From an uncultured Flavobacteriales bacterium (GTDB lineage Bacteria > Bacteroidota > Bacteroidia > Flavobacteriales_E > Vicingaceae): DNA of 64,000 nucleotides. Within the stretch, counting starts at the first letter, position 1; each line of letters opens with the position of its first letter. The stretch is from the NCBI GenBank assembly GCA_937901255.1, contig CALCHN010000043.1, forward strand, positions 1 to 64,000, given 5' to 3'. Shown here piece by piece: positions 33,361 through 42,195 of this stretch. The notes beneath the pieces were generated by a model. That model made no database searches. It saw only the letters and a list, made by a program, of their open reading frames with translations, and was not told the origin of the DNA. Position numbers and translations under genes: made by a program.

Positions 33361-35751
33361 TTAAATGCGGACTCCAATCACGCAAACATCATCAACTTGT
33401 TCTAAGTTACCTTTCCACTTATAGAAATGCTGTTCTAAAATTTCTTTTTGCTCTGCCATGCTTTTGTTATTAATCTTAAGCAATAATTCTTTGAATGGTT
33501 TATACATCATCTTTTTGCCTTTAGGACCTCCAAATTGGTCGGCAAAACCATCGGTAAAAATATAAATGGTATCTCCTTTTTTTAGTTCTACCTCATGGTT
33601 AGTAAAGGATTCTTGTCTAAAATATTTTCCTATTGGCTGTTTATTAGGTTTAATTTCGGTCAATTCAGCTATTCCTTCCGTATTTTTAGTGATAATGTAT
33701 AATGGATTATTTGCACCAGCATATTGTAGCAAAGCAGTTGTTTCTAGATTGTTTAACTTCAAACCTTTAACATCAAACTTTAAACTACATAAAGCTATAT
33801 CCATTCCGTCTTTAACATCTTCACCACTTTTTTCAAAATGCTCAACCACCAATTGTTTTGTTTTATCCAAAATTTTAGCTGGAGAGATTTCTCTTGTTTC
33901 TAACAATGCTTTTGAAAGCGAATTAGCACAGACCACACTTACCATAGCTCCTGGCACTCCATGTCCGGTACAATCGGCTGCTGCAAAGAATATATGTCCC
34001 TCCCCACCCTTTTGCAAAGTGGGACTTTTTTCAACCCAATAAAAATCCCCACTAACAATATCTTTGGGATGATATAAAATAAAGAAATCTTTTAGTTCTT
34101 TATTTATTAGCTCATCGGAAGGTAAAATTGCACTTTGAATTCTTTTGGCATATTTAATACTATCAACAATCTCTGTATTTTTTTGTTCAACTATAATTTT
34201 TTGAGATTCTATTATTTGTTTCTGTTTGTTAGTTACTCTAAATCTGTTGTACATAAATGCACTAAAAATAATGATGAGAAAAAGTCCTCCAAACAAAGCG
34301 TATTGTTGATTTTTTTTCATTTTTAGTTCTGCTTTATGCCTTGCAATTTCTGCTTTTGAAAGTGCTTTTTCTTTTTCATAAGCCAAGCTATCAGCAACAG
34401 ATTTTTTTTCATACAGATATTGCATTTCTTTTTCTATGGAGGCTTTAGTATTTTCTTCTTTTAACAAACTATCTTTAAATTGAATATGTAGTTTATAATA
34501 ATCGAAAGCAATTGCTTTTTTGTTATTTTTTTCATAAAGTTCACTAAGCTTCCCTGTAGAAGACTCTAACACCTCTAAAGAGCCTATTTTCTTAGAGAGT
34601 TGATATGATTCTGTGAGGTATTTTTCTGCATTTTTATATTCATTTAATAACATGTAAAGATTACCAATATAGCTTTTTTGATAGCTAATTCCGAGTTTGT
34701 TATTTAACTCTTCATCAATTTTTAATGCTTCAAAATAAAAATCCAATGCTTTTTTAAAGTCTTTTTTATCTTCATAAGCCAAGCCTATATTACCTAAATG
34801 CCTCGATATACCGTATTTGTTATTGTACTTTTTATCAACCGCTAATGCTTTTTGGTAATACACTAATGCTTTGTCGAAATTATTTTGATCATGATAAACA
34901 ATACCAATATTTCCTAATATGTTAGAGATACTATTGGTTTCATTCATTTTTTCTTTAAGTGCTAATGATTTTTTATAGTAATCTAATGCTTTTCCATATT
35001 CTTTTTGGTTGTAGTAAATAATTCCAATATTTCCTAAGGTAACTGCCTGTCCTTTTTCGTTGTTTATTTCTTCTTCTATTTTTAATGATTTAAAGTAATA
35101 AGTTAATGCTTCTGCATATCTACCTCGAGTATCCATAATTACCCCCATATTACCTAAAATTGCTGCTTGTTGTTGTTTGTTATCAACCTTAATATTAATT
35201 TCTAATGCTTTTGAATAGTATTTAAATGCATTATCATATTCACTTAAACTCCAATTACAATTACCAATTTGAGCATAGCTCTTAGCTTTTAAAGCTAAAA
35301 AACTTTTCTTTCTACTAGCATTAATATTTTTATCAATATGCTTTTGCAAAATACTTATCGTTTTTTGGTATTGATTTTTTGCTTTAATAAATTCTCCGGA
35401 ATAATACTGAGTTAATCCGTATTGTAAATGAATTTCACTTAACTTATAATCTATAGTTAAATCAATTTTCTGATTTTTGTTGCCCATGTTATTCAACCTA
35501 ATAATTTCTAATAAATTAATAGCTTGTTTATAGTATTCAATAGCAGAATCAGGTTGTTCCTCTGAGTAATAATTACCCGTAGCAGTTAGTGAATTAATAA
35601 ATGCAGTATCAGAAAGTTCTCCTTTAAATTGAGCTGCCAATTCTTTATTATTGGTTTTTAATGAATCATTTTTGTTTATTGATGCTAAAGCGATGCTAGA
35701 ACTAGCTATTAAGCACAACAGTAGGGTTATAATATAGTTGAAATAACTCAT
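33361..35751 (-). CDS. TPR sensor with SpoIIE-type PP2C phosphatase
   Basis: A 796-residue protein. Signal peptide MSYFNYIITLLLCLIASSSI, then about seven 40-residue TPR units (around 150-400) of strikingly regular form (for example ALDYYKKSLALKEKMNETNS), a coiled coil, a transmembrane helix near 485-505, the linker IVDSIKYAKRIQSAILPS, and a SpoIIE domain with KDIVSGDFYW, ADCTGHGVPGAMVS, DGMDIALC, IFTDGFADQFGG and QVDDVCVIGVRI. ATG 35751 is chosen over TTG 35760 because a strong promoter-like pair ends seven bases upstream; the transcript may be nearly leaderless. A short palindromic insert (KSPTLQKGGEG) follows FYWVE. First of three tandem phosphatases; probably acts on an unlinked STAS-domain protein. 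Confidence 0.87.
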   Translation of the reverse strand: MSYFNYIITLLLCLIASSSIALASINKNDSLKTNNKELAAQFKGELSDTAFINSLTATGNYYSEEQPDSAIEYYKQAINLLEIIRLNNMGNKNQKIDLTIDYKLSEIHLQYGLTQYYSGEFIKAKNQYQKTISILQKHIDKNINASRKKSFLALKAKSYAQIGNCNWSLSEYDNAFKYYSKALEINIKVDNKQQQAAILGNMGVIMDTRGRYAEALTYYFKSLKIEEEINNEKGQAVTLGNIGIIYYNQKEYGKALDYYKKSLALKEKMNETNSISNILGNIGIVYHDQNNFDKALVYYQKALAVDKKYNNKYGISRHLGNIGLAYEDKKDFKKALDFYFEALKIDEELNNKLGISYQKSYIGNLYMLLNEYKNAEKYLTESYQLSKKIGSLEVLESSTGKLSELYEKNNKKAIAFDYYKLHIQFKDSLLKEENTKASIEKEMQYLYEKKSVADSLAYEKEKALSKAEIARHKAELKMKKNQQYALFGGLFLIIIFSAFMYNRFRVTNKQKQIIESQKIIVEQKNTEIVDSIKYAKRIQSAILPSDELINKELKDFFILYHPKDIVSGDFYWVEKSPTLQKGGEGHIFFAAADCTGHGVPGAMVSVVCANSLSKALLETREISPAKILDKTKQLVVEHFEKSGEDVKDGMDIALCSLKFDVKGLKLNNLETTALLQYAGANNPLYIITKNTEGIAELTEIKPNKQPIGKYFRQESFTNHEVELKKGDTIYIFTDGFADQFGGPKGKKMMYKPFKELLLKINNKSMAEQKEILEQHFYKWKGNLEQVDDVCVIGVRI
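33997..34025 (-). repeat. Short palindromic insert in the SpoIIE domain
   Basis: In the minus direction it reads AGTCCCACTTTGCAAAAGGG followed by TGGGGAGGG. The near-palindrome CCCACTTT/AAAGGGTGGG encodes SPTLQKGGEG at the same position, just after FYWVE, where the two larger GC-rich elements lie in other paralogues. Confidence 0.65.
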
Positions 35752-35757
35752 TAAATA

Positions 35758-35788
35758 CAAATATATAGATTAAATGTTCATTTACAAA
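35758..35788 (-). promoter_or_regulatory. Strong Bacteroidota-type promoter
   Basis: Minus strand: TTTG at 35788-35785, a 19-bp spacer, TATATTTG at 35765-35758, exactly the consensus spacing. It ends seven bases before ATG 35751, so the transcript start would fall very near the start codon. Confidence 0.65.
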
Positions 35789-35820
35789 TATAAGGGATTG
35801 TCAGATGAATTGTTTGTCTT

Positions 35821-35910
35821 CTAAATGCGGACTCCAATCACGCAAACATCATCTATCCCGTTTATAATATTTACGAGGATTGTGATGTTTTAGGCGTTCT
35901 TGTTTGTCCG
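35821..35910 (-). pseudogene. Duplicated 3' end of a SpoIIE-type phosphatase gene
   Basis: The 33 bases at 35821-35853 are identical to 35911-35943, the last 33 bases of the intact gene, and encode DDVCVIGVRI and a stop on the minus strand. The 57-bp spacer between them differs from that at 33304-33360 at only three positions. Confidence 0.8.
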
Positions 35911-37974
35911 CTAAATGCGGACTCCAATCACGCAAACATCATCAACCTGTTCTAAGTTACCTTTCCACTTATAGAAATGCTTTTCGAGTAATTCCTTTTG
36001 TTCGTCCATAGATTTATCGTAAATGCTAAGGAGTAGATTTCTGAATGGTTTATACATCATTTTTTTACCTTTAGGCCCTCCAAATTGGTCGGCAAAACCA
36101 TCGGTGAAAATATAAATGGCATCTCCTTTTTTAAGTGATAAGGTATGAGTAGTAAAAGGTTGAGGATTATCAACTTTACCTATTGGCTGTTTGTTGGGTT
36201 TAATTTCAGTAAGCTCCGCAATGCCATCAGTGTTTTTTGAAACAACATATAAAGGACTATTTGCTCCAGCATATTTTAGTGTAGCATAACTTTCGGAAAG
36301 TTGTAAACTACATAAAGCTATATCCATTCCGTCTTTAACATCTTCGCCACTTTTTTCAAAACGCTGTAAAACCAACTCTCTAGTTCTATCTAGCAATTTA
36401 CCGGGTTCGGAAATATTATCTTCTAACAAAGCTTTTGATAAGGAATTGGCACAAATAACACTTACCATTGCTCCCGGAACTCCATGTCCGGTACAATCGC
36501 ATGCAGCGAAGAAAATATGTCCCTCCTCAGCCCTCCCCGAAGGGGAGGGAGTTCCCCCTCCTTCGGAGGGGGTTAGGGGGAGGCTTTCCAGCCAATAAAA
36601 ATCTCCGCTTACTATATCTTTAGGTTGATAAAAAACAAAGCCATTTTTTAAATTTTCTGTTAGCGAATAGCGTGATGGTAAAATTGCCTCTTGTATTCTT
36701 TTAGCGTAAATAATAGAGTCGGTTATTTCTTTATTTTTAAGTTCTAACTCGTTATTTTTTTTCTTTATATCTATGCTTTGATTTTCAATAATTGCATTTC
36801 GTTTCTTTAATCTTCTATTGTTTTTTCTGGTATAGTAAAACATAAAACCAAAAAATAAAAAAACAATTGAGCCCAAAATAGCTGCTAAAAAGAATATTTT
36901 TCGTGAGGCTTTATTTTCTGCTACTTCTAGCTCTAAAATTTTATTTTCTTGCAAATGTTGCTGAATTTCTGCTTCTTTTTTTTCTGCAACAGCGGTAATT
37001 TTAATGTCTCTCAGTTTGTTATACACTTCTTCCGATAAAATAGAATCTTGTAAATCATAGGCTTTTAATAAAAACTGATAGGCTGCTTTATATTCAGAAG
37101 CAGCAAATAAAACCTGAGATTTATAATCGAAAAATGTTTTAACATCTGTAGGTGAAGTACCGTCTGTAATTACCAAATAACAACTATCTAAATATTGTTT
37201 TGCAGCATTATGTTTATTAATTTTTGATAAGCTAACAGCTGTATTTAAATGATATAAAAAAATTAAATCTGTATCTTCCTCACTGTCTATGTATTGACGA
37301 GATTTTTTAGTATAATAAGTAGCGGAATCTAAATTGTTTAGCTGAAAATGTAAATCGCCAATATTTAAATAAATTAAAGCTATATCTCTTTTTGGAGCGA
37401 TTTTACTAAGTAATTGATAGGATAATTTGTAATAGTATAATGAGGTATCTAAGTGTTGAAAATGCTCGTAAGCAATGGCTACATTATTATATAACATGCT
37501 TAAAAAGTTGGAATCGTTTACTTCTTTAGCTACTTTAATTCCATTTAAAAATGCTTTTAATGCAAATTTCTTATCCGGAATTTCTAAGTAAACATTTCCT
37601 AGTAAGTTGTTTGCATTAATAATGTTCTCTTTATCTTTTAAAGATTGAGCAATTTCTAACGATTTTTCGGCATTTTTTACTGCTTCAGGAAAATCTGAAA
37701 GGCTAAGTGCTGCCCAACTTAGCTGATAATAGGCAGAAAAGTATATTTGAGAGTCGTTGCAGCTTTTAGCGAGTTGGAGTAATTCATTTGCGTAAAATCT
37801 ACTTTTTTCACCACTTACTAAGTAATACTCTTCACATAAATTATATAATGAATCTTGAAGATTTTCGCATCTATCATTGGTGTAACTAGAGTTATTTGCC
37901 TTAGCAAAAAAAACTATTAAAACACAGCTAACTAATAATGATAACTTTGTAAATATTTTTGTTCTATTTGACAA
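35911..37974 (-). CDS. TPR sensor with SpoIIE-type PP2C phosphatase
   Basis: A 687-residue protein. The start is TTG at 37974, since no ATG lies in frame before the signal peptide (KLSLLVSCVLIVFFAKA). TPR-like helices cover about 40-330 (for example FALKAFLNGIKVAKEVNDSN), followed by a coiled coil, a transmembrane helix near 360-385 (IFFLAAILGSIVFLFFGFMF), the linker ITDSIIYAKRIQEAILPS and a SpoIIE domain with KDIVSGDFYW, CDCTGHGVPGAMVS, DGMDIALC, IFTDGFADQFGG and QVDDVCVIGVRI. A GC-rich element encodes a 23-residue insert right after FYWLE. It is the middle of three tandem phosphatases, whose catalytic halves are closer to each other than their sensors. Confidence 0.87.
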   Translation of the reverse strand: MSNRTKIFTKLSLLVSCVLIVFFAKANNSSYTNDRCENLQDSLYNLCEEYYLVSGEKSRFYANELLQLAKSCNDSQIYFSAYYQLSWAALSLSDFPEAVKNAEKSLEIAQSLKDKENIINANNLLGNVYLEIPDKKFALKAFLNGIKVAKEVNDSNFLSMLYNNVAIAYEHFQHLDTSLYYYKLSYQLLSKIAPKRDIALIYLNIGDLHFQLNNLDSATYYTKKSRQYIDSEEDTDLIFLYHLNTAVSLSKINKHNAAKQYLDSCYLVITDGTSPTDVKTFFDYKSQVLFAASEYKAAYQFLLKAYDLQDSILSEEVYNKLRDIKITAVAEKKEAEIQQHLQENKILELEVAENKASRKIFFLAAILGSIVFLFFGFMFYYTRKNNRRLKKRNAIIENQSIDIKKKNNELELKNKEITDSIIYAKRIQEAILPSRYSLTENLKNGFVFYQPKDIVSGDFYWLESLPLTPSEGGGTPSPSGRAEEGHIFFAACDCTGHGVPGAMVSVICANSLSKALLEDNISEPGKLLDRTRELVLQRFEKSGEDVKDGMDIALCSLQLSESYATLKYAGANSPLYVVSKNTDGIAELTEIKPNKQPIGKVDNPQPFTTHTLSLKKGDAIYIFTDGFADQFGGPKGKKMMYKPFRNLLLSIYDKSMDEQKELLEKHFYKWKGNLEQVDDVCVIGVRI
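36521..36586 (-). repeat. GC-rich cloverleaf palindrome inserted in frame
   Basis: Two hairpins, CCCTCCCC-GAA-GGGGAGGG (36531-36549) and CCCCCTCC-TTC-GGAGGGGG (36554-36572), inside arms CCTCC and GGAGG. On the coding strand it encodes SLPLTPSEGGGTPSPSGRAE, in the same frame and position as the element in the gene at 18776, but with paired base changes that keep the hairpins. Confidence 0.9.
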
Positions 37975-38050
37975 TGAGAGATGGTTTTTGCCAAATATAA
38001 AATATATTTTTAAATAAGCTGCTAATTCGAAATAATAGTTTAGTTTTTAT

Positions 38051-39982
38051 CTAAACCCTCACTCCTACTACACAAACATCATCAACCTGTTCATTATTAC
38101 CTTTCCATTCTCTAAACTTCTCTAAAATTAGTTGTTTTTGAGTACTCATAGATAAATTATTGATTGAAACTAGGAAGTTTTTAAATTGTTTAGACATAAA
38201 TTTCTTTCCTCGTTCTCCTCCAAATTGGTCAGAAAATCCATCAGAAAAAATAAATAAACTATCCTCTTTTTGTAAAGAAATGGTATTGGTTGTAAATGGT
38301 GTTGGGTTTAAAGTTTTACCAACAGGTTGTTTATTGGGTTTATATTCAAACAACTCTGGTTCTTTGTTTTTTAAAGTTCTTATTAACCACAACGGACTGT
38401 TAGCTCCTGCCCATTGTAATGAAGCATAAAATCCATGTTTTTCAATATCATTTTTATCTAATACACACAAAGAGATATCCATTCCATCTTGAATAGATCC
38501 ACCATGATTGTTAAAGGCATTAGTAATGATTTCTCTTGCTTTATCTAATATTTTACCAGGATTGGTTAAGCCAAAATCGTTTACACATGTGTTTAATGCA
38601 TGGTTACAGATAACCGATACCATTGCTGCTGGAACCCCATGTCCGGTACAATCGGCTACTGCATAAAATACCAAGTTTTCTTTTTGTTTGTGCCAATAAA
38701 AATCTCCTGCTACAATATCTTTAGGTAAATATACCAATAAACTGTTATTTAAGTTGGTATTAAATTCTTCTTCAGAAGTTAAAATAGCCGATTGTATTCT
38801 TTTTGCATATTGAATACTATCCTTAATCTCTTTGCTTTTCTCTTCTATATTTTTATTTACTTTAGATATTTCTCCATGTTTTCTTTTAAGCAATAGGTTA
38901 ATTTTTTTATTCTGAAAAGTATAATACAATACAAATAATAAAAGCACCACTAAAATAACAAAGCCTCCAATAATGTAATATCTAGTATCATTAGATATTT
39001 CAACAATATCTTGTTGTGGAATAACTGTTCCAATATACATAATACTACTTTCGTTTAAATGAAATGGTTTTATGCTTGCCCACCAAGTTTCTTTGTTGTT
39101 TTTAAACTTAAACGTTTGAGTTAGCAATGCTTTATTCTTATCCCAAACATTAAAAGCATTAGCTACAGCAGGTATATTTACATCGCTAACTGTTTGTAAT
39201 AAAGCACTTTTATCGTTTTTTACATTTTTACTATCCGGAAGTGCAAGGTAGCTTAAATTCTCAGAAACAATAAAGGTCATTGAATTAGGTGTAGATTTTA
39301 TGTCTCTAGTAAAAGTTGATAAATCTGATAAGGTAACATCAAATGCAAGAATAGTAATTTCATTAGTAATATCGTTTTCCCAACCAATGGAAGCAGTTAA
39401 TCCAAGCTCATTATTGGTATTAAAAACATAAGGAGTAGTCCAAGTTACTTCATTATCATAAAGTTTTTTCATAGCGTTGGTATGCCAATCTCTTTCTGAT
39501 GGTAATTTTATTAAAGGATTTTCCCATGATTTTACTGAAAATAATGAGTCCTGTTCTTTTTTCCACTGATTAAAGTAAGCTAGGTTTTGATTTATCTCTA
39601 AGTCAACTTTTCTAGTAAACACTTCGGAGTCGTCACAAAACAAATCAATTTCGTAAGATTTTTCATTAGATATTCCAATAGAAGAAATTTGAGGGTAATT
39701 TTTTAATACTGGCATAAAATACTCTACCACCTGCGGTTCAGACAAGGTTAGATAAGATGTTTGTTGCTTTCTTTCTTTTTCAACTAAAATAGCTCTACCT
39801 ACGGTTTCAAAAAAATCGTTTAACTTATTTTCTGAAGTAACCATAAATTTTTGTGTGATAGAATTAGCAAGTTTAGTTTCAGTGCTTCTTAATTTCAACA
39901 ACATCATGGACATTATTATTAAAGATACTGTAATAAGCACTAAAATAATATTGGTTATAATAATTTTTGTTAGGTTTTTCAT
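38051..39982 (-). CDS. Membrane receptor (dCACHE-like) with SpoIIE-type phosphatase
   Basis: A 643-residue protein with two transmembrane helices (about 8-28 and 336-356) flanking a 300-residue extracytoplasmic domain resembling double CACHE receptors (VVEYFMPVLKNYPQISSIGI, TPYVFNTNNELGLTASIGW, ILAFDVTLSDLSTF). After the linker IKDSIQYAKRIQSAILTS comes the SpoIIE domain with KDIVAGDFYW, ADCTGHGVPAAMVS, DGMDISLC, IFSDGFSDQFGG and QVDDVCVVGVRV. It lacks the palindromic insert, showing the uninterrupted form of the loop (FYWHKQKENLVFYAVADC). A small-molecule ligand is likely; identity unknown. It heads the tandem cluster. Confidence 0.86.
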   Translation of the reverse strand: MKNLTKIIITNIILVLITVSLIIMSMMLLKLRSTETKLANSITQKFMVTSENKLNDFFETVGRAILVEKERKQQTSYLTLSEPQVVEYFMPVLKNYPQISSIGISNEKSYEIDLFCDDSEVFTRKVDLEINQNLAYFNQWKKEQDSLFSVKSWENPLIKLPSERDWHTNAMKKLYDNEVTWTTPYVFNTNNELGLTASIGWENDITNEITILAFDVTLSDLSTFTRDIKSTPNSMTFIVSENLSYLALPDSKNVKNDKSALLQTVSDVNIPAVANAFNVWDKNKALLTQTFKFKNNKETWWASIKPFHLNESSIMYIGTVIPQQDIVEISNDTRYYIIGGFVILVVLLLFVLYYTFQNKKINLLLKRKHGEISKVNKNIEEKSKEIKDSIQYAKRIQSAILTSEEEFNTNLNNSLLVYLPKDIVAGDFYWHKQKENLVFYAVADCTGHGVPAAMVSVICNHALNTCVNDFGLTNPGKILDKAREIITNAFNNHGGSIQDGMDISLCVLDKNDIEKHGFYASLQWAGANSPLWLIRTLKNKEPELFEYKPNKQPVGKTLNPTPFTTNTISLQKEDSLFIFSDGFSDQFGGERGKKFMSKQFKNFLVSINNLSMSTQKQLILEKFREWKGNNEQVDDVCVVGVRV

Positions 39983-40143
39983 TGGTTATAGTTTACGAGT
40001 ACAAAGTAAACTATTCATTATCAAAATTAAATAAGCATGATTTGGTATATTAGATTTATAAATATTAGTAGTTATACTTAGTTATTTTCTACGTATTTAG
40101 TCTATACTAGTAATATATGCTAATTTGGCAAGCAATTAAAAAC

Positions 40144-40173
40144 AAAAAAGACCGTACTAATAGCACGGTCTTT
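40144..40173 (-). terminator. Rho-independent terminator of the nqr operon
   Basis: Stem AAAGACCGT with ACGGTCTTT and a nine-base loop, followed in the minus direction by T residues, 26 bp beyond the nqrF stop. Confidence 0.9.
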
Positions 40174-40198
40174 ATTATAAAGTTACTGTTCGGAGAAA

Positions 40199-41509
40199 TT
40201 ATCCTCCAAAATCATCAAATCTTACATTTTCTGGTGGAACTCCCCATTCGTCACACATTTTTGTAACGGCATTGTTCATTAAAGGTGGTCCACAGAAATA
40301 GAATTCTATATCTTCAGGAGAATCATGTTTACTTAAATATTGGTCTATTACCACTTGGTGAATAAAACCTACAAAACCATCTCCTTCTTCATCATGAATA
40401 TCTTTCTTAACTTTCCAGTTATCAGTTTCTAGTGGTTCAGAAAGTGCTAAATAAAACTTAAAGTTAGGGAAATCTTTTTCTAGATCTCTAAAATAGTGGA
40501 TGTAAAACAATTCTGCTTTAGATCTACCTCCATACCAGTAAGTAACTTTTCTGTTGGTTTTAATGGTTTTAAATAACTCGTATAAGTGAGAACGCATTGG
40601 AGCCATTCCTGCACCACCACCAATATAAAGCATTTCAGCATCAGAATGGTTGATAAAGAACTCACCGTAAGGACCTGAAATAACTACTTTATCTCCTTGT
40701 TTTTGGTTAAAGATATAAGAAGAAGCTACACCAGGATTAACGTCCATCCAATCACCTTTATCTCTATCGAATGGAGGTGTTGCAATACGTACATTCAACA
40801 TAATTTTTCTACCTTCAGCTGGGTAAGAAGCCATAGAGTATGCTCTAACAACCTCTTCATCATTTTTCATTACCAATGGCCATAATTTAAATTTATCCCA
40901 ATCTGGTTTAAATTTATCTGGCTCTCCTGGGTGATCTTGAGGATGAGCGGTTATATCCATATCAGCATATTTAATGGTACATGGTGGTATTTTAATTTGA
41001 ATATACCCACCAGCTTTGTAGTCCATATCTTCAGGAATTTCTACAATAAACTCTTTAATAAAGGTAGCCACATTGTAGTTGGAAACAACTGTTGCTTCCC
41101 ATTCTTTAATTCCTAAAATTTCTTCTTCAATTTCAATTTCCATGTCTTCTTTCACCTTCACTTGGCAACCTAATCTCATGCCTTGAGCAATTTCTTTTCT
41201 AGAAAAATGAGGCTCCTCAGTTGGTAAAATGCTACCTCCACCACTTTTAACCTCACATTTACATTGGATACAAGTTCCACCACCACCACAAGCAGACGGC
41301 AAGAAAATTCCTTGATTACCTAAAGTAGTTAACAGTGTACTTCCTGCTTCTACTTCTAAAACTTTATCATGGTTTATTGTAATTTTTACTGGTCCTGTGC
41401 TGGTCAGTTTTGATTTTGCCCAAAGCAGTAATAAAACTAACAATAATGTTACAATTGTGAAAACTATAACTGCAACTATAATGGTTGCTGTGCTGATTGC
41501 TAAAAACAT
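40199..41509 (-). CDS. nqrF: Na+-translocating NADH:quinone reductase subunit F
   Basis: A 436-residue electron-entry subunit. One N-terminal transmembrane helix (about 5-28), a 2Fe-2S ferredoxin domain with CGGGGTCIQCKC near 74-85 and a further Cys in GCQVKV, then a FAD-binding domain with RAYSMASYP near 240 and an NADH-binding domain with GGGAGMAPMRSH near 300, FYFCGPPLMN near 415 and the C-terminal DDFGG. It oxidises NADH and passes electrons through FAD and 2Fe-2S into the complex, which pumps Na+ across the inner membrane. Last gene of nqrABCDEF, 45 bp after nqrE. Confidence 0.97.
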   Translation of the reverse strand: MFLAISTATIIVAVIVFTIVTLLLVLLLLWAKSKLTSTGPVKITINHDKVLEVEAGSTLLTTLGNQGIFLPSACGGGGTCIQCKCEVKSGGGSILPTEEPHFSRKEIAQGMRLGCQVKVKEDMEIEIEEEILGIKEWEATVVSNYNVATFIKEFIVEIPEDMDYKAGGYIQIKIPPCTIKYADMDITAHPQDHPGEPDKFKPDWDKFKLWPLVMKNDEEVVRAYSMASYPAEGRKIMLNVRIATPPFDRDKGDWMDVNPGVASSYIFNQKQGDKVVISGPYGEFFINHSDAEMLYIGGGAGMAPMRSHLYELFKTIKTNRKVTYWYGGRSKAELFYIHYFRDLEKDFPNFKFYLALSEPLETDNWKVKKDIHDEEGDGFVGFIHQVVIDQYLSKHDSPEDIEFYFCGPPLMNNAVTKMCDEWGVPPENVRFDDFGG

Positions 41510-41554
41510 ATCTTGAATATATTTGTTACGTAATTTTTTTAATTAAAATTAAAA

Positions 41555-42169
41555 TTAAAGTTCAATTCCCATGAAGCTCATAAAAGCTACTCCCATTAAT
41601 CCACAAATGATAAAGGTAATTCCTAACCCTCTTAATGGACCTGGTACATGAGAATACTTAATTTTTTCTCTAATAGCAGCTATAGCAACAATTGCTAACC
41701 ACCAGCCCACTCCAGAACCTAATCCGAATACAGTAGCTTCTCCAATGTTGGCGTATTGTCTTTCTTGCATAAATAATGCACCACCAAGAATTGAGCAGTT
41801 TACTGCAATAAGTGGTAAGAAAATACCTAATGCACCATATAAAGCTGGAGCAAATTTTTCAACCGCCATTTCTACTATTTGAACGGTAGATGCAATAACC
41901 GCAATGAACATGATAAAGCTCAAAAAGCTTAAATCCATAGTTGCATATTCTTCTCCTAACCAAGAAAGTGCACCTTCTTTTAATACATAGTTTTCTAATA
42001 AATAGTTAATAGGAACGGTTACTCCTAATACAAATATTACTGCTAAACCTAATCCGTTAGCTGTTGTTACAGTTTTTGATACAGCTAAGTAAGAGCACAT
42101 GCCTAAGAAATAGGCGAAAATCATATTTTCTATGAAGATACCCTTTACGAAAATGTTAAAATATTCCAT
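41555..42169 (-). CDS. nqrE: Na+-translocating NADH:quinone reductase subunit E
   Basis: A 204-residue membrane subunit with six hydrophobic helices, related to RnfA. Typical segments are FVKGIFIENMIFAYFLGMCSYLAVSK (within 8-33) and AVNCSILGGALFMQER near 120, whose Cys residues in NqrD/NqrE coordinate an iron centre. Lies 26 bp after nqrD. Confidence 0.97.
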   Translation of the reverse strand: MEYFNIFVKGIFIENMIFAYFLGMCSYLAVSKTVTTANGLGLAVIFVLGVTVPINYLLENYVLKEGALSWLGEEYATMDLSFLSFIMFIAVIASTVQIVEMAVEKFAPALYGALGIFLPLIAVNCSILGGALFMQERQYANIGEATVFGLGSGVGWWLAIVAIAAIREKIKYSHVPGPLRGLGITFIICGLMGVAFMSFMGIEL

Positions 42170-42195
42170 GAGTCGTTAATTTAATGCTTTTATAA

